64,000 nt of DNA from Phytoseiulus persimilis (lineage: Eukaryota > Arthropoda > Arachnida > Mesostigmata > Phytoseiidae): NCBI GenBank assembly GCA_037576195.1, contig CM075102.1:47860745-47924744 (forward strand), read 5' to 3'. Positions 25,238 through 37,901 of this stretch are shown here, piece by piece; position 1 is the first letter of the stretch, and each line of letters starts with the position of its first letter. The translations under genes and the position numbers were made by a program. The notes beneath the pieces are model-generated. The model searched no databases. It saw only the letters and a program-made list of their open reading frames with translations, and was not told where the DNA came from.

Positions 25238-27000
25238 GCCATTCCAGCCACCGTCGTGGGGAAGCTGCGACTCTTGCTTTCTAGGACCTTTGGACTTCCA
25301 CAGCTTCCACCACAATCCCCATCGGCAGCCTCGGTGGTTCCGTGGCCTGAACGCCGTGACCGGAATCGTCTCAGCCGAGGTTCAAGGACAACGCTTGATT
25401 GGAGCATGGCGGAACGACGATGAATGCGAATTGCTTGAGCTCTTCTTGAAACCGCCGAAATGGAGCCCCGATTCCTTCCCCACTCCTGGGACGTTTGGCG
25501 TATCCCGTCGGGGCGGGAACGATGGGCCTGAGAACGACTGAGCCACCTGTGGCCTCCCAGAATTCCCTCAAATCGCCTCCTGGGCCTGCCGTCGGAGGCA
25601 AGCTGGCTGGCTGGATGGCCAGGTGGGCCTGCGTCCGCAACGGGGATCGGGCGGACAAACAGACAGCTCCCACCTTTGCAGCGAGAAGCGCTTCCTTTGC
25701 ATGTCGTGCGCCAGTGGCCGCACTCCCTCCAAGGTCCTGACTCTGAGGCCGAGGATGGTCGCGGGAGTCTGGAGTGGGAAATTTCGCGCCAGAACACACT
25801 TTTCTCGTGTAACTCCCACGATCCCTGTGGCTGATGGACGTTGTCTTATCGACCGAGCCGGAGCTTCGTCCGGGCTTCGAGTAGCTTGCCTCCACTGACC
25901 GCGGTTCAAGCGACTCAAGAACATGGATCGATACGGTGGATAGAGCCACGCTCCCGCGGATCGGAAAACGTCCCTCCTGTTCTAAGGAGTTCGGTGAGAA
26001 CGGCGCAGACAGCTGTGAGTCAAGCGATAGCCAAAGATTTTGCATCGAGTAGTCGTCTTGGAGGCTGTGAGCCAGTGGAGCGGCACGGGGTCCGTTAGGA
26101 AAGAGGCTCATCGGTTAATCGCGCCCGACTGGGATCGTGGTATGCATACCCTAAACGATAAAGGAGCTCCGAGGAGAGTATGGCGTGCTCTTGAATCATC
26201 CGGGGTGGAGCTTTTGCTTCCGTGGAAGTGTTCCTCACGTTTGATGAGAAGGCTTCTGCTGCTCCTCTCATCGTTGCTCTCCATGATGGTCGGTGGTGCA
26301 GCCTTCCGATCCGTCTCCAGTCCGTCGAGGCAGTGATTTAGGTACAGCGAAGGCAACAGTTGGTCGGTCGGTCCTCGGACGGCGTTTCGGTTCCTCAGGG
26401 GGGAACGGACGGAGGGTTCTCCTTGACAACGATGTCGCTCCGCCGAGCGCGCTCGACGAGAGACCAGTGGGAATCCGAGCTCCGAGCACCGGTTCTGAAA
26501 GCGTTTGCGGAACCTAAATTGATATCGACCTTCACCGAGATCACTCTTGCGCGATTTTTCCGCTTCTTCTTCCCTGCGCCTCGCAACCTGACCACTTTCG
26601 GGAACAAGTAACCGTGCAGAGCTTCGCTCTCTACACTGAGCCCCCGACGCCCGCGAGAGAAACATAATATCGCAGCATCCTGACAATGGCTGTGGCCACG
26701 TCGACGAGTATTGGCAGGAATAAGGACTCAGTGTATGTTTGCTTATAAAAATTGGAACTGTGTTGCAGCAATCCCGCAGCAAACGACATCCGCTTCATTC
26801 ATATGCACATAAATGTAAAGGCGGAGAAAAACCCGCCAGCTGTTTGTAACAGACAACTGAAGGACGACGCGGCGACTTGTGGGCCCGTACATTTCTGCCT
26901 CATCTCGCGGGCGAACTCGGCAGTTCTTTATCGAGACCCACAAGTTTTCTCCTTGTCGGGCCATCGAATCGCGGATCAGTCCCAGGAAATGTGTGAATTA

Positions 27001-30000
27001 TTCCGGGATTTTGTCCCGCTGCTCCCCCTCCCTCCGTGGAGTCCTGCGTCAAAGCCAACAACGACCGCTGGAGTGCTGACGACGGTGTCCTCGATTGCGA
27101 GGGAATGAGTTGCACTTTATCGTTGGATGAGTTTTTGCGAGAGCTGGTTCGCCTGGCGGACGCGAGTTCGCACAACGGGCGGGAGCCTAAGTAGTGTTCC
27201 TCTTCAGCGACTACGGTGGGAAAACGAGAACACCCAGTCGAGAGCCTCAACGATTCCAGCCCCAAGAACAGCTGTAAACTCTCCCAGGACGGGAAAAAGA
27301 ACAAACAACGCATCACGCTGATCCTCGCTCTTCTGCTCGTGCGCCTGCGTGGAACTTATTCCAATCTGGAACTTGATCCGCTCGAATAATAGTAATGTGA
27401 AGGGTGTGAGTGTTTTCGCTTTTGCTCGTTTGCCTCGAGGGGCTCACAGGTGGGGTTTTGCTCGAGCTGCCGGTTCGCCGCATGGCGCTCCGAACAAATT
27501 CGTTGGGATCATCACCGTCAGAACTGGTGCTTCGAAACTGCCGCAACCATTGCTCGGACAGAGCACAAAGTGTTCCTGCTGTGAAATTTTATGAGCTCAA
27601 AGTATCCGAGACGCAGACGTTCCACCGCGGGCAGATGCGATGGGACGATCCGTCGGCTGGAGCTCAAGGACGTGAAGCGTTTATTTTACTTCTGTCCCGC
27701 GAAAAATGAGAGTTTGTGTAGACTCGTTCCGGCGGACATGCGATTGGACGTTCTCCCGTCTACGATTCCTCAAAAACCAGGACGAAATTAGCTCCTGGTA
27801 GAATCATCTTCTGCCGTGCGACAGAAGCTCCTCTACTTTAGTCCCATCAGATCACTCTAATTGTGGCTCCAGCTAATGTTCCTCTCAAGGTTGCCGACTT
27901 GGGGTTCTCTGCAGGCGCATGATTCCAACGAACGGAAGGAAAACTTTCACAGGAGTCCTCGCGCATATCAGTCGCTGACCTCTGAAGCTCCCTCGCTGGT
28001 CCTCCCTTTGACAATTAGGGTCCTCCTGACCTTAATATGGCGATCGAAACTACAAAACGTGAAGTTACCCTCTAAATATCGATGCGACATCCCGTCGTCG
28101 AAGCCCGTGCTTATGTCGCAGTTCTCTGCTGAGCTAGATTCAGGTGTATCTCATCATCGGATGACGTGGCCAGCTTATTAGCTTCGGGGCTCGAATTTTT
28201 GAGCAAACTCCGGATCCGCTCCGACTAATAGGATCTGCTTCTATTTGACCGCCCGCCCACCCAGTCTGTTTGTGAATAGGAAGATCCCCCACTGGTCTCG
28301 CTCGTGTCAGAATCTCGAGCCTGAGGACAATCCTCTGTATCACTGTCTTGACACTGAGAAAAGCTCGTATCCGGGCGTTGGAAGAGTGGACGACAGATTT
28401 CCTGACAATTCGCGGGCGGAAGCATGGATCTCAGATGGTCGATCAGCGTTGCCAGCACCCGAGAATCCACAGCGCTGACCCCATGGAATGAGCCGGATAT
28501 TTCCGGGAATGAATATAGTGCAGGAGCACCTGTTGCCTGGTGCCTGAGAGCGCAAAACAGGATGCTCCTTGCATGGATAGATCGGTCATGATTGTCCCCA
28601 ATAACCGGCAGTACTTCAAGTCAGACCGAACATACGAGGGGAATGAGCAGCCATCGAATTCGTTCCGCCGTTCGTACCCTACATCCTTGTGTCAAGCGCT
28701 GGAAGCCGCCTGTGCATGGAGAACACTGTTCATGAAATTGTTTTCAGTGTGTCAATTCATCGGAATCCGGATGGAGCATCACTCCAGATCGAGCTTCTTT
28801 CGTTCTCAAGTTGAAAGCAATCGTCGCTTCAAGTTTCATAGGGGGTTGCTCCTCTCTCGCAGATGAGCTCTTGCGGAGAGAGGATTTGTGATCATTAGAG
28901 CCTGGAAGTTTTCAGTTCAGGCAGTTTTTCGAAACTATTCCCTCATCGCAATGAATCAATCCCGTGCGATTGATAGAATAATTTCGAAAAATTGCCCGAA
29001 CTCCCAGGCTCTGGTGATCATGTCCCGCTCCTCGAAATTTCGGGAGAATCGAAGCCCCCGAACGACCTCGATGTGGGTGAAATTCGACGAGTATTGCTTG
29101 ACCTTTATTGCGGGAGCATATTCCCCCGGATTACGCGTGATAGGACGCTATGCACAAGTACATCCAGTCATGAACACCCCGATGAACATCACGGCTCCCT
29201 AATCCTGGCGACCAACGACGAGACTTCCGTGCAGTCTGCGCGAACTGCTTCACTAGCGCGAGTTCTCTGCCGCGAGCTGGATTCGAACTCATCCCATTAC
29301 TTATTTCTAGTCATCACAGATCCCCATCCCTGACGCCCCTGAGCGGGTAAGTGGATTCCAATCACCCGCTCAGAGAGCTTCGCAAGTTCAGCTCAACAGG
29401 ACGATTCTCTCGCTCCGCATCGGATTGACGTTGGGAAAAAGGAGCGCAGAGTTGCGACTCAGAGAGCGGAAAGACCCACGGCGAAGGATTTTGCATGTGT
29501 CCTCGCAAATAACAGCGACCCGCGACGGGAGACCTCTGTCCGTTTTCGCGTCAGCTCGCCCGGTATTTCGTTCCCATGACTCGGATCGCATTCGCCAGCC
29601 TCCAAGGTTATCGTGTGCGGAGTCTATCACACTCAACTCGACGCAGATGTGGGAGCTCTTCTCTGGGGAGCGAGACCTCAGGTGGGAGGGAAAAAAATCC
29701 TGCAACGAATCCGCGTGAGCGGGAAGGAAGTCACCCGTACATATAGCTGTGAATTCGGAGCTCGGTCGAGGGGGTTCGTTATCTGACAGGTTTTAGGGTA
29801 CTCTACTGCATCTTGGCGGGAAACAGCGTCTGGCCAATGCGCAGTTATTCTCTCTTCGGAGCGGAATGTGATGGACAGTCGAAACGGAGAACCCGGAGAA
29901 CGGAGCGGATGGACGCGCCAACTGCGCAGAAGTCACAGCCCTCACGATCGTACGACTACAACTTTGAAAGTGAGCCATGTCGGCTGCGAGTCCAAAACAT

Positions 30001-33000
30001 ACCCGGACAGAATCTCAGCGTCAACACGAACGCAGGCTTGAGGAACGGTTGGTTCTGGAGATTGGCTTCCGACCTAGCGGACCTGAATCATCGACTGCAC
30101 CTTTGTTGCTCGAGTAATTGGTTTCTTCAGAACAAAAAAATGGCTCCAGCTTATGCCCATTTCTACTCACTCTCCATAAGACCTAGAAACCAAAACGGAA
30201 TCGGGAAGCGGAGAGGAACATTTCGATTAGTAAAATTCATTCAGGTTCCGGAGGAGAATACTCGCTGAGCCGGGTAGTTCCTCAACGGTCGGAAAGAATC
30301 CTCCAAAGGTCGCGCTTGTATCTCCTTTGCGTGCTTCGGTTGAGACGGGGATTCTCTGCGAGCAACGGCTCCAACATGGGATTCGTCTCGGCCATGGAAC
30401 CTACTCTTCTGATCTGGAGATAGCCGGCTGAGGGCTGTCGTGGATGTCGTTCACGAGGGGTATGATGAGCGGTTGGCGTTGATAGCAAGTTATCGCAGTC
30501 TCTCGGGAAGTTGTTCACGTGAAAACGAGTAGTCATTCCGGCATCGCGTCTCGCTTCCGACCTGTCTCGCTGAGTTTCCGAAGCATCGTCGTTTCGCCGC
30601 TCGAGTCCTTGATATTCCGGATCTGTAGGTCAGCAGCATCGAGTCTGAGGCCAAGCGATAGGAGCGGTTAGCGCTCAAGCGAAGCGCTGCATTGCCACCG
30701 GGCGGTTTTCGACTGGATCGGGATCACCCGCGCCTTCTCGTCTCTTCAGGTTATTTTGTAAACTTTGTCTGTCGGATGCTCGCCGTACGCAAACTCCAGC
30801 CCCTCGACTAGTACGGTGAACCACAAATGAACCAGCCTCACAGATGGATGAGCTCAGCATCATTTAGCGTGATCCACTCTTCGACGAGTCTGTCCGGAGG
30901 GAGTGATGGATCGGCCAACGCAGCCATAAGTTGCCATGGGAATGATCTAGAGAGCTAATCCTCTAGGCGGGATCTCCTGACGAACTGAGTGAACCGCCGA
31001 GAAGAAGACTCAGGCTACGCCGCATAGCACTCTGCGTTCAACGGTTCTCAGGAGCGGACCGGTCCATTTCGCCACCGATGAAAGATGGGACGAGAAATCA
31101 TGATACCCTAGACGGCTCCCAAGACTCGGGCAGATTTCATAATATGGCGCCGAGGGGGAGCCACGGCATTGTGGACAGAACGGATCTCATGCGTCCAGGT
31201 TCGGATATAAACCGCCAGGAAGCTGGACGCTCGACTCGCACGCCAGCACGGATGACATCAACACTAGTCCCGCGCCGAAGGGGGAATATGCGGAAAGGTT
31301 CTTCGCAGCCCTAGATCGAACGGCTCCACTCAGAATGAGAGCTTAGGTTGGGCTTGCCGAGCCATTTGCTTCGAGGCGGAGCCGAAGTCGTTACCTACCG
31401 AGTCAGCGAGATACGGGCGAGCTGACGAGCGGGTGTCTCGGAAGTTTGACTTTCCGGCAATTCATCTCATGCCTCCAGCTCCAACTGCACGGATGCAGCC
31501 GTGGCTGCTCCGTTTGCGCCCATGAGCAGCATGAGTCCGCGAACTTCGAAAATGTTATATAAAGGCACTTGCTCCGCTGCGGCCACATACCACGCGAAAG
31601 GGACAGACGCACTCTCAACCGCCGCGTCTCAGTTTGCCTGCGAATTCCACGAGCTGTCTCAGGCACACTCACGTTTCTTGGATGTCGTCGGCATGACGAA
31701 GTCAAACTGAGTGCGGGGTTTGTCAATCCATGAGTGCCGTCCCGGAGTATATTGAGCAGATTCGTTCGAGCCAAATCGAGAAGCTGGGTATCGGAACGTG
31801 TAAACATGACAGTGACTTGTCGGCAGCGTCCCGAGACGGTTGCATTTCGAAAGCACAGCTCGTCCTTCTCTGCGTCGAACTTCAGGCTCGAGTGGAGCTG
31901 TGGTTCGCATATGCGAGCGTTCAGGAAAAGTGTCCAGTCAACATTGCCATCCCATTCCCTCCGATTGCTGGGCATGCACCAGGATAGACTCTTTGATTGC
32001 GACGATACATTCGGCGTGCTCATCTTTAATTGCTGCGAAAAATCCGTAGAGCAGCTGATTTGCGCGAAATTGCGTCAGACTCAGATCGGCAGCGGCTTGA
32101 CTGAAATAATTTCAGTCAAAACGGAGATGTGCCGTTTTGGGACTGACACCTCAATGAAGGTGTTCCGTTTCGGATCTCAACCCGATTTTCGTTCGGTGAA
32201 AGAAGACAGAGAGGAGACGAATTCAGGATTTCTATTTATATCATGGAGTGCGGAATATCGAGGCCCGTAATATTCTGCAAGAATCTCAAAATCCGTGATT
32301 TTGGAGATGAGACGTTTTGGAATTGGGCTCTTCAATTGTAGAGAATCGAGAAATCGCGAAACTCAGCGATGCCGTTCCTCCTTGAAAGACTTCTACAACT
32401 AAACTGATCGAGAATATTATGAGAGAATCCGCCACCGTGAACCGTGGATGGCGGGCCTTGAGGATCCAATCCCGAGTCACTTCGATTTTGCCGTCGAATG
32501 GGACCCGCTTGGCTCATCCGATCGAAATGTGTCAGAATTCCGTCCTCGATACGAGCTACATCCTGCCGGGAGTTTGGCGAGCCCTACGGATGAGAGATCT
32601 CCCCCATCGGTTCGGAAATAGCATATTGTGTAGCTTGGTTCTCCAAATGCGGAAAACGTCACATTAAGCAGCTTTTGTCTGTTGGCCTCCATCTTTGAAC
32701 TGCATTTAGCGGAAATTCCACTGTGAATTCGAACAATTCCTTGTCCATGTCAGCATTCTCGAGCAACACGAGAGGCTCCCGGGACAATCGAAGAACCCCC
32801 AGGCCGTTGTAAAGAAGTCATTGTGAACAGAGAAGACTTTATCGACGCCTGACGGATAAATGGAGTTGTCCCCTCCCCTCCCAAAAGCTCTTATCGATAT
32901 CGAGCACATAGTTCCGGAATGGATCATTGCGGCGAGAAAGCCGAGCAGGCGAATGTTTTTGTTTGGTAAGCAGAAAGTGACTCGAAAGCCATGATCGTTC

Positions 33001-34614
33001 TGTATTGAGCAGACGTTTTCGTAAGGCTCTCGAGAGTTCCTCGGGAGGGTTTTGGCCAGAACAGCGATATGCCCCACTGAGACCGGTTTCTGCAGCTTGT
33101 AGCGACCGGCCTTTATTTGATGATTTTCTTCTGGTTCAACAGCTCATTATAGACGATGCACATCATTTTGAACAGGGAACTGTATGTCTCAATATGGGTT
33201 TCTATCCCTCGGATAACCTCGAGAGTAGTCGGGTCTTGAAGCCGACCAACTTCTGATGCCCTACAATTTTCTCGCTGCTCCTAGAAGTGGTGTCACGAAG
33301 GACCGGAGACAAGTTCGCCGAGGTTCTGCGTGCACCCGGAATCCCGACGCGCCGTTCGGGTACCCGCACTTCGAAGCAAACGGAGCACGATCATCAACAT
33401 ATTTGTTTCGAAGGCTTCGCTCTATCTCTACCTATCAGGGCGGTGGGGCGTTCGTCGTGCATTTCGAAGTTGCCATGTCGTCGAAAGCCAGGCTTGTTTG
33501 CGTGTCGAAAAATTCCACGACAGGGACGAGGTTCAATCACAACGAACACAGTCGGCGATCGATCCGATTCGCGATTCGCAAGCGCTCTCAGGGTTATTCC
33601 CGGCAGAGGAGTATTCTCATAGTTGGCCAACGTTTTAGGAATCCACTCGCCTAATGTTTCCCAAGTGCCTTCAATCACGGAGGCTTTCATGAGAGATTCA
33701 AAGCGGTGCATGGGGGCGCTCCTGCATGGATGCTAACTGGAGGCATAATCAGGGCGTGCACATTGCTTTCTTGGATTCAGCTCACATACTCTCCCGCGAG
33801 ATGCTCTCAACCGTGAACGTCTGGTACGGAGGCTCCCACGGGGACTCGGCGATCAACGACAATCCTGCGGCAGATCTTCATTTTCGTTCAGCAGCAGGAG
33901 TTCCGTAGAGCAAAACGAGCACAGTCTTCATGAATGTGTCCCAAGGAAGCCATTCCAGCTACAAACGCGGCTTCGCCACCATCGTTTTCCGGGGCTGTGG
34001 GCGTCATCTAGGCTCATATCGACTGAAGTTCGACGAACATTCACCGATGGACTTTTCTGTCGGGATGGGTCATCATCGTTATCGAGGCCATATCGGGTTG
34101 GGAATCAAGTTGAAGCTATTCCAAGATCCGAGGTGACCTCGTCCTGGAAGCGATATGTTCGCGTCGAATATCTCGAATCCCTCAACAGATATCTCGTCCG
34201 TAGCCTCATACGTAGCTGTGAACCGTCTGCGGTAGCTGTGCATCCAACTCTCTTATGGTCGCGCGGAAATAGAAGGTTTCGCTCTCCCTCTCTCCAAGAT
34301 GTACGATTCGATTCAAGGCCCGTTACGCCACAACAGTCTAGTACATTTATGCATCGGGCCGTGGAAATGCCTCGGAAGGAGCACATCGAGCAGCACACTC
34401 AGACAGCACAACTGAGTAGTAACACGCTGGACGGAAGCCTCGACTAACATTTATGCGTGAGGCTGTGTCATTTATCCACATAATCGAAACATATTTCCCG
34501 CTCAGAACTGTTTTTTCATTGTCTCTCTGAGTCGGTGAGGATCGGAGGCGCCGGATTCCCGGAATCTTCCGGGCTTCCGGGATCTGAGGAACTTTGGCTT
34601 GCCCCGTGAGCTAA
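27001..34614. other. Unassigned
   Basis: Minus-strand open stretches at 31403-32023 and 33432-33721 have donor-like ends (GTGAGT near 31670, GTAGAG at 33431), but two frames compete in each place and no family is recognised. The region ends at the inverted-repeat elements. Confidence 0.35.
29339..29373. repeat. Imperfect inverted repeat, 10-bp stem
   Basis: CTGAGCGGGT (29339-29348) and ACCCGCTCAG (29364-29373) with a further GATT/AATC pairing inside. No gene context was recognised. Confidence 0.45.
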
Positions 34615-35145
34615 ACAGGGTGTGTCCTCTAAGCTGCAACATTTTCGTGGCCTTTCTGTTTTGGGCTGTATTTCGGTCAAATTTTATCCGATGTGGGAAT
34701 TTTTTTTTTGATCGAAAGCTCTTGAAGAGACGCATCTTTTTGCTTCATTATTTTTGATCATCAGATCAGTGTTTAGTTTTCCAGAGCCTATCGAAGTTTT
34801 CCTCAATTCAATCCATGGTCCCTTAAAGAACTAACCAGGAAATCGCCGATTCTCAACCGATTTCGGAAATTAAAAAACGGAAAGATTCCCCTCGAACCCA
34901 GCTACAAAACGCTCGCAAGAACGAAGAAGAAATTGAGCCTCCCGGACCCCCTGCCGATCCCTCCCGTAAAGAACTGCCTGTAACTCCTCGGGGAAGCCGA
35001 TTTCGGAAATTTCACTGATGGCAAAAGTTTCTTATTTTGAGCCAAACTACCCGGAAACGAAGTCACCGAGTCAATCCGATAACTTTTTTTTTCCACCTCA
35101 AAAGTCACTGGGCGCTCATCTCATGACTTAGAGGACACACCCTGT
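34615..35145. mobile_element. Non-autonomous terminal-inverted-repeat element (MITE-like), 531 bp
   Basis: Perfect 19-bp terminal inverted repeats: ACAGGGTGTGTCCTCTAAG at 34615-34633 and its reverse complement at 35127-35145. TATA flanks the right end, and ends beginning CAGGG next to TA are typical of mariner/Tc-type insertions, though the left flank is altered. There is no open transposase. The interior near 34976-35092 resembles the interior of the neighbouring foldback element, so both belong to one family. Confidence 0.85.
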
Positions 35146-35280
35146 ATATCTTCAAAGTTCCACTATGGTGCAAGTGTTCCCGTTATCGATGAAGACAGCG
35201 ACGAAACTCATCTTCCTGTAGTCATGACATGAAGATGTATATTTTTCAACTTCAAAGATTAACGAGCCTCAGGAAATATA

Positions 35281-36378
35281 AGGGTGGTCACCGTAAGTCG
35301 GGAACTTTCTTGCTCTCTCTTCTTTTGCTCATGGCTCGATGAAAAATCCTCCGATCCTGGATCTTTTTCGGCGTTCGATACCTGGTAGGATGGCGCGCCT
35401 TTTTCTCCCCGATTTCCGTGAATCGGTACAAAAGTTTAATTTTGTGAATCGACTCGAAGATTGCCTTTTTTTTTATTTCCACCTCTCCTCGAAGAACTGA
35501 TCAACAAATTTCTGTAGCCGACCGATCGAATTTGGAGGTGCGAAGGTCGACGCAGGATAGGGGGCTGCTCAAACGCCCGCCAACTCCAGATTTCTAGCTC
35601 AGTATCTGTAAGAAGGGTGAACGATCGGTTCAACCTTGACGTCAAGATCGACCTCCTGACAAGATCGCGTCCTCTTTGCATTTCGGCCGCAACTCCTCAG
35701 GTGAGCCGAATTCAAGGAATTTTCCCATGGCGAAAAATTCTTAGATTGGCCCACACTACCCGACAAGAAAGTTTATGGTTCGATACGATCGTTTCTTTCT
35801 CCTCCCAACAATGGAGCTGTCAGTTTTTCTTTCCAGGTCAAAAAAGTGGAGGAGCTCGATTTTCGGAGGAAAGAAGAAGTGACCCAGCAACTCTGCAGCT
35901 GGGTAGTTTGGACCGATCTAAGATTTTTTTGCCATCGGGATTTTTTTCGAATTCGGCTCCTCTGAGGAGATAAGGGGCGAACGCATCGAGGACGCGTTTT
36001 GTCAAGAGGTCAGCTCTTGACGTCAAGGTTTGAACGATCGTTCGACCTTCTCAAAGATCCTGAGCTAGAAATTTGGAGTTGTTGGGCGTTTGAGCAGCCT
36101 CCTATCGTGCGTCGACCTTGGCACTTACGAATCCGATCGGTCGACTTCAGAAGTTTGTCTACCAGTTTTTTGAGAAAAGTTGATTATAAAAGAAGGCAAT
36201 CTTGAGTCGATTCACAAAATTCCACTGTCTACCGACTCTCGAAAATCGAGGAGTTTAAGATGAGAAATCCTTCCAGCTATCGAACGGCAAAAAGATTCTT
36301 GGATCGGATGATTTTTCCCTGAGTTATGAGCAGAAGAAAAGAGAGCAAGGAAGCTCCCGACTTACGATGACCACCCTG
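35281..36378. mobile_element. Foldback element, ~1.1 kb, nearly full-length inverted repeat
   Basis: Left arm from 35281 (AGGGTGGTCACCGTAAGTCG) pairs with the right arm ending about 36378 (reverse complement CAGGGTGGTCATCGTAAGTC). Pairing continues inward: GTGAATCGACTC-AAGATTGCC, GGCTGCTCAAACGCCC, CTTGACGTCAAGA, GACAA-A-CGCGTCCT and GAGCCGAATTC occur in both arms in mirror order, up to about 35760 and 35900. The centre is about 100 bp. Flanks show TATA on both sides. No transposase frame exists, so movement would need enzyme supplied elsewhere. Confidence 0.9.
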
Positions 36379-37802
36379 TATAAGCACAGAAGATGTGCAG
36401 AGGCTTCTCATTAGTGAACGCAATCCCAGTAGCGCACTGGGCATCATAACCATGGGAGGCTGGATGGCATTACTATACACAGGACACGACTCGTGACCGA
36501 ATTTTCCGTCAGTACAAAGCGGTCGCCTCCCAATCACAAGAGACGTCCGCGGAACTAGCCCAGAGAGACCTACTGAGTACAATTTTGTTCCTATATACAC
36601 CGCAGTTCTCGCAGAGGATCCATCCTCTGCTTGACGACTATTGTTCGCACTTGTGACATTAAAGTCATATGTGAAGAATATGATCCTCCAACCATGAGAG
36701 TCGCGCTCTATTGGATTCCTGACAGTTGCCCTCGATTTACTCTGTTGTAGTTTTCGGTCCTGAAGCTTCGTAGTATGAACATCTATTGAAGCGTGGGAAA
36801 AACTATACGAACGATATGTTGAAGAATCATCGGTGTTTATGAAAATGTCCCGCTCGAACAATCCGTCCTGATTTTGTCTCAAGTGCACAATGTCATGAAG
36901 AGCATCAGTGCAGATTCCTCGAGTGGGCGAAGCCGCCGATGGCCCGTTGCGGTCTCGACGGAAACCCTCTTGCTCGGAGTCGGCCATGTCAAACCTTGAG
37001 TTGCCTTTTCTCCCCGACGACTCAACTCGTTCGCGATAAACTGCTAGTACCTTCGGAGCCATCTGCAACTCAAGAAGTCAAGAACAATGCTTTCAAATGA
37101 GCTCGGGGAGATCTACGAAAATGAGATTCAGCAACCAGCAGAGAAGAAAAGACGCTGCTTTCCTCGCCGCGGAGTGCTGCTCACGCCGAAGCTCAGCATC
37201 ACGGGAGCCAAGCTGGCGAAAGCGGCGGCGGCGATGAGTTTGATTGGTAGCCTAATCGACACAGATAGAAAACAGGTCATCAAAATGTTCCGCTGGCATC
37301 CAATCTCATGCTGGGAAATGTAAGGCATCTGGACCGAGTCAAGACGAATTGGGTGAAAAAAGCCCTTGGGCTCGCGAGCAACGACAGCTCGATCCCGACA
37401 CCACACATAATCGGCGACAGATGATTCACTGGGGAGTTAATGATAAACAGGCCGCCGTTGGAATAGAACATCCTGGATGCCTACGATGCATCGAGGTGAG
37501 AGGCAAACTCACAGCTTGTGATAGACGGATACCACTGACGCCCCGTCCCAAGAAACAGCAGATGGAGGAGAAGCTTCCGGAAAAACCCGGGGCTGAACGC
37601 GGGACGGCGTCGCGCGGCTCCCACCACCTCTTGCGCTCGGAGTGGAACCACTCCGTTCTCGATGATCGCGCTCGAGAGCGTAAATCGTGCAAAGGCAGAT
37701 GGCACAACATGGGAAGTCAGTTCTTAGGCCCTTGCGATTTCTACGAATGAATGAGAACTCTGTCGGAGCTAAGCTACTGACATCCAACCAACAAGCTTTC
37801 AG

Positions 37803-37901
37803 CCGAGCTGGATAAACTCACTGACGGTTACGCTGTGATCTGCTTCGCGAAAATTCCATTCGAGGAACTATTGGATGAGTTTTTTGTTGATCTCATTCGC
37901 G
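37803..37901 (+). CDS. Candidate isolated exon
   Basis: Bounded by a good acceptor (AACAAGCTTTCAG) and a GTAGGC donor; with a 2-nt start it reads ELDKLTDGYAVICFAK then IPFEELLDEFFVDLIR. Acidic and helical in character. No neighbouring exon could be joined and no family is recognised. Confidence 0.2.

Larger units (their letters stand above)
20001..27000. other. Unassigned, with a GC-rich block of long overlapping frames
   Basis: Near 20610-20700 the minus strand reads GQRLVHLCFEIAIQGVSG, reminiscent of a CUB strand, but the bases before it are purine-rich and make a poor acceptor. From 25.1 to 26.8 kb three minus-strand frames of 235, 246 and 224 codons follow one another in different frames, with the trinucleotide and GC repeats at their start. 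No domains are recognised. Confidence 0.35.

Noticed and set aside
31403..32023. 206-codon minus-strand frame with a C-x(n)-C pattern
   Set aside because: A second frame over the same bases ends at a better GTGAGT donor; neither has a family match, so no exon is claimed.
33432..33721. Minus-strand stretch with acceptor and donor and about 96 open codons
   Set aside because: Splice-like ends are present, but no family match or phase-linked neighbour was found.
36277..37068. 263-codon minus-strand frame
   Set aside because: Its last ~35 codons are foldback-element sequence, no domain is recognised, and no splice partner was found. Length alone is not evidence here.
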